From Agelas oroides (lineage: Eukaryota > Porifera > Demospongiae > Agelasida > Agelasidae), in contig OX422199.1 in assembly GCA_949130485.1 (NCBI GenBank), positions 5,140,902 through 5,204,901 on the forward strand: a stretch of DNA of 64,000 nt. Direction: 5' to 3'. The notes below the pieces were generated by a model that was not told the DNA's origin, made no database searches, and worked only from the letters and a program-made list of their open reading frames with translations. Below are positions 61,520-64,000 of the stretch, piece after piece. How positions within the stretch are numbered: position 1 is the stretch's first letter; every line of letters starts with the position of its first letter. The position numbers and the translations under genes were made by a program.

Positions 61520-63213
61520 ATGGGAGTCCGTGTTCCAGAGATTCCCCAAAATGTTCCCCCTAGCATGTCTGTCATTCAGTCACCCCTCTCAGAGAGGTTG
61601 GAGGAGTGGAGGAAGGCACTGCAAGGACACCCAGACAAGCTTTTCTATCAGTGTATCTTGGTGGGTCTTGAGAAGGGTTTTCGCATTGGATATAACTATT
61701 CACGACAGTGTAAAGCGTCTGGTCGTAATTTGGCTTCAGCTCTGGAAAATCCTGAAGTCGTACAGGAGTATATTCAGAAAGAGAAGGGCTTGGGTAGGAT
61801 ATTTGGTCCAATGGAAAAATCGTCAGCTTTAATCTTCAGGTGAGTCCCTTTGGGGTGATCCCAAAGCAGCATGCCTCTGGTCAGTGGAGACTAATAGTGG
61901 ATCTATCCCATCCAGAGGGGTACAGTGTAAATGATGGGATTGACAGTAGCGTCTCCTCCTTGTCTTATGTATCAGTGGATAACCTCACAGAGGTGGTGGT
62001 GCAATTAGGGAGGGAAGCACAACTAGCGAAGATGGACATTAAAAGTGCATACAGGGTGGTGCCAGTCTATCCTGAGGATAGGCTACTATTAGGGGTAGCA
62101 TGGAGAGAGCAAGTTTATGTGGACTCGGTGCTCCCTTTTGGTCTCCGCTCAGCACCCAAAATATTTTATGCGGTGGCGGATGCTCTACAGTGGGTGATGT
62201 TAAGCAAAGGTGTAAGGTTCATCTTTCACTACCTGGATGACTTTGTGACAGTGGGAGCCCCTCATTCACACGAGTGTGAACTGGGAAACAAGACGATGCT
62301 TGCAACGTGTGAGCAACTAGGGTTTCCAGTGGCACCAACAAAATGCGAAGGGCCCACAACATGTTTGTCCTTCCTAGGTATCGAAGTGGACACGGCATCA
62401 ATGCAGCTGCGGCTTCCAGCCGATAAACTAGAGAAGATGAACAACCTGGTAAACAAGTGGGTGGGCAGAAAATGCATAACCAAAAAGGAGTTGGAGTCTC
62501 TGGCGGGCCATCTCCAACATGCTTGGAAGGTAGTGCCAGCTGGGAGGTGTTTCATTCGGAGAATCTTTGAGCTGGTCTCGATTGCTGATAACCCGGCACA
62601 GAAAGTCCGCCTCAACTTAGCAGTCCGCTCGGATTTGAAATGGTGGCAGCTATTCCTTCGAGGCTGGAATGGGGTTTCGCTCCTCTGGAACCACAGGAAG
62701 GGTCGCCCTGATTTCGAGGTATGGAGCGATGCATCGGGATCATGGGGGTGTGGAGCATTTAGCCAGAACTGCTGGCTGCAACACCAGTGGCTGCTGAAGT
62801 CTGATTCCTTGTCGATTGCAGTGAAGGAGATGATACCAGCGGCATTGTGGGGACATACCTGGAAGGGAAAAATTATCTGCTTCAACTCAGATAATCAGGC
62901 GGTGGTAGCTGTGTTGTCATCGAAGTACAGTAGAGACTCTATGTTGGCTCATCTGTTGCGTTGCTTATGTTTGTTTGCTGCCAGACACACATTCTGGTTC
63001 TGGGCAAAGCATGTTCCAGGACAGTTGAATGGGGCAGCTGATGCTCTATCCAGAAATCAAATGATCCGTTTCTTTGAATCATCCCCACAGGGAATGCAAA
63101 AAGTGTCGACACCCCTAACAGAAGGTCTTCCCAAACTGCTGTACCAGCATCAGGATACCTGGATGTTGCCGGCTTGGACAGAGCAGTTCAGCGCTATTTT
63201 AGCAAGGCACTAG
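61520..63213 (+). pseudogene. DIRS-like reverse transcriptase-RNase H, one frame break
   Basis: 61520-61843 encodes the N-terminal part (WRKALQGHPDKLFYQCILVG, KGLGRIFGP). The frame then shifts by one base near 61835-61840 and continues to 63213. RT motifs: SPFGVIPKQ, WRLIVDLSHPEG, AKMDIKSAYR (catalytic Asp), LPFGLRSAPKIF and the YLDD box at 62230-62241. RNase H: EVWSDASGSWGCGAF, KEMIPAALWG, NSDNQAVVAV and GAADALSRNQ supply the acidic residues. The break falls at CAGGTGAGT, which is also a perfect splice-donor word. It may be a decay mutation or, less likely, a programmed shift. The protein makes element cDNA. Confidence 0.75.
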
Positions 63214-64000
63214 CAGCTTCCACAAAGAAGTCCTATGCATCAGCACAAAAGAGATATCTCTCATTTTTGCAAGCAGGGGGACTTCCCCCCACTCCCAATT
63301 ACCGAAAAATTGCTTAACAGATATGTTTCCTTCTTAGCCGAAGAGGGCTTGGCCCACACATCCATAAAATCATATCTGTCAGCGATTCGCCAGCTTCAGA
63401 TTGAGCAGGGTTTGCCAGATCCATTTCAAACACCAATGCCCATGCTGGAACAAGTAGTCAAGGGAATCAAGGTCAGGCAAGGGAAAGATGGTCGCAGACC
63501 ACGCAGAAAGTTACCCATAACTCTGGACATTCTACGAAGAATACGATCATCATGGGAAACCAGAAAGGAAGAAGCAGAAATTATTATGCTATGGGCAGCC
63601 TGCACAGTATGCTTTTTCGGGTTTATGCGCTCAGGTGCAGTTGCCATTCCATCGCGTAACTCATTTGATCCCAGCTATCACCTTGCATGGGAAGATCTGG
63701 CTGTCAACAGCCGTGAAAATCCAACATTCCTGCAGTTAACCCTGAAAGGTTCAAAAACTGACCCATTCAGACAGGGGGTAAAGATTACGGTAGGCCACAC
63801 TAGGGACAAGTTGTGTCCTGTAGTGGCAATGATGGCCTACACCACTGTAAGGGGGAACAGCCCTGGCCCATTATTCAAACTACCCAATGGTGTCCCAATG
63901 ACCAGGCCATATTTTGTGGGAAAGGTACGCGAGGTACTGTCAGAGCTAGGGCTCTCAGCACAAAATTATGCTGGGCACAGTTTCCGGGTGGGAGCTGCTA
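63078..64000 (+). pseudogene. DIRS-like tyrosine recombinase, 3' truncated by window edge, one frame break
   Basis: Opens in a frame overlapping the end of the RT ORF. The N-terminal core-binding part includes STKKSYASAQKRYLSFLQ. A one-base shift near 63283-63292, beside a run of six C, moves the frame, which then stays open to the window edge. Catalytic elements: Arg in GFMRSGAV, Lys in LKGSKTDPFRQG, and the HxxR box GHSFRVGA near 63973-63996. The tyrosine nucleophile lies beyond the window. It would insert circular element DNA without target duplication. Confidence 0.75.

Larger units (their letters stand above)
58702..64000 (+). mobile_element. DIRS-like tyrosine-recombinase retrotransposon, right end outside window
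   Basis: Order of parts: Gag-like ORF with zinc knuckles, reverse transcriptase, RNase H, then a tyrosine recombinase whose frame overlaps the end of the RT ORF. RT plus tyrosine recombinase, and no DDE integrase or protease, defines the DIRS order. Frame breaks at about 61835 and 63285 point to an inactive copy. The terminal repeats were not identified. Confidence 0.85.

Overview
The window looks like animal nuclear DNA, most likely from a sponge or another early-branching marine invertebrate. The reasons are a large intron-rich DOCK-family gene, genes with very short introns (about 42-80 nt), a DIRS-type retroelement, and very many foldback/MITE-type repeats. The species assignment is an inference and I hold it loosely. 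Everything here comes from reading the sequence by eye; no database was searched.

Layout. 0.2-1.9 kb holds two transposon-derived ruins: a ULP1-like cysteine protease pseudogene (+) and a pogo/CENP-B-like DDE transposase fragment (-). 3.8-6.7 kb holds an apparently intact seven-exon RecQ-like helicase (+). It faces tail-to-tail a multi-exon gene (-) at 7.16-9.36 kb that resembles the DUF6589 family. The pair is bracketed by short inverted copies of one sequence (about 3.3 and 9.8 kb) and could be one mobile cassette. 10-18.3 kb is repeat territory: self-complementary minisatellites and a repeat copy carrying two nested insertions with clear target-site duplications.

18.3-58.3 kb carries the main host gene, a DOCK (dedicator of cytokinesis) guanine-nucleotide-exchange factor on the minus strand. 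I could place 28 exons. The first 26 (58.3-40.9 kb) form a chain in which every splice phase agrees, running from the end of the SH3 domain through the DHR-1/C2 domain into the helical repeats. One connecting exon was not found, two more lie at 25.7 and 18.4 kb, and the catalytic DHR-2 region is not visible. The 3' introns are hugely expanded by foldback elements, including a 7-kb inverted-repeat insert (18.6-25.7 kb), a nested palindrome (30.7-37.0 kb) and another nested pair (37.1-40.7 kb). The 5' introns are packed with CT-rich (coding strand) tracts and a 1.2-kb decanucleotide minisatellite.

58.7-64.0 kb is a DIRS-like tyrosine-recombinase retrotransposon (+): a spliced Gag-like ORF with three zinc knuckles, reverse transcriptase-RNase H, and a tyrosine recombinase that runs off the right edge. 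At least two frame breaks suggest that this copy is inactive. It lies upstream of, and antisense to, the visible part of the DOCK gene.
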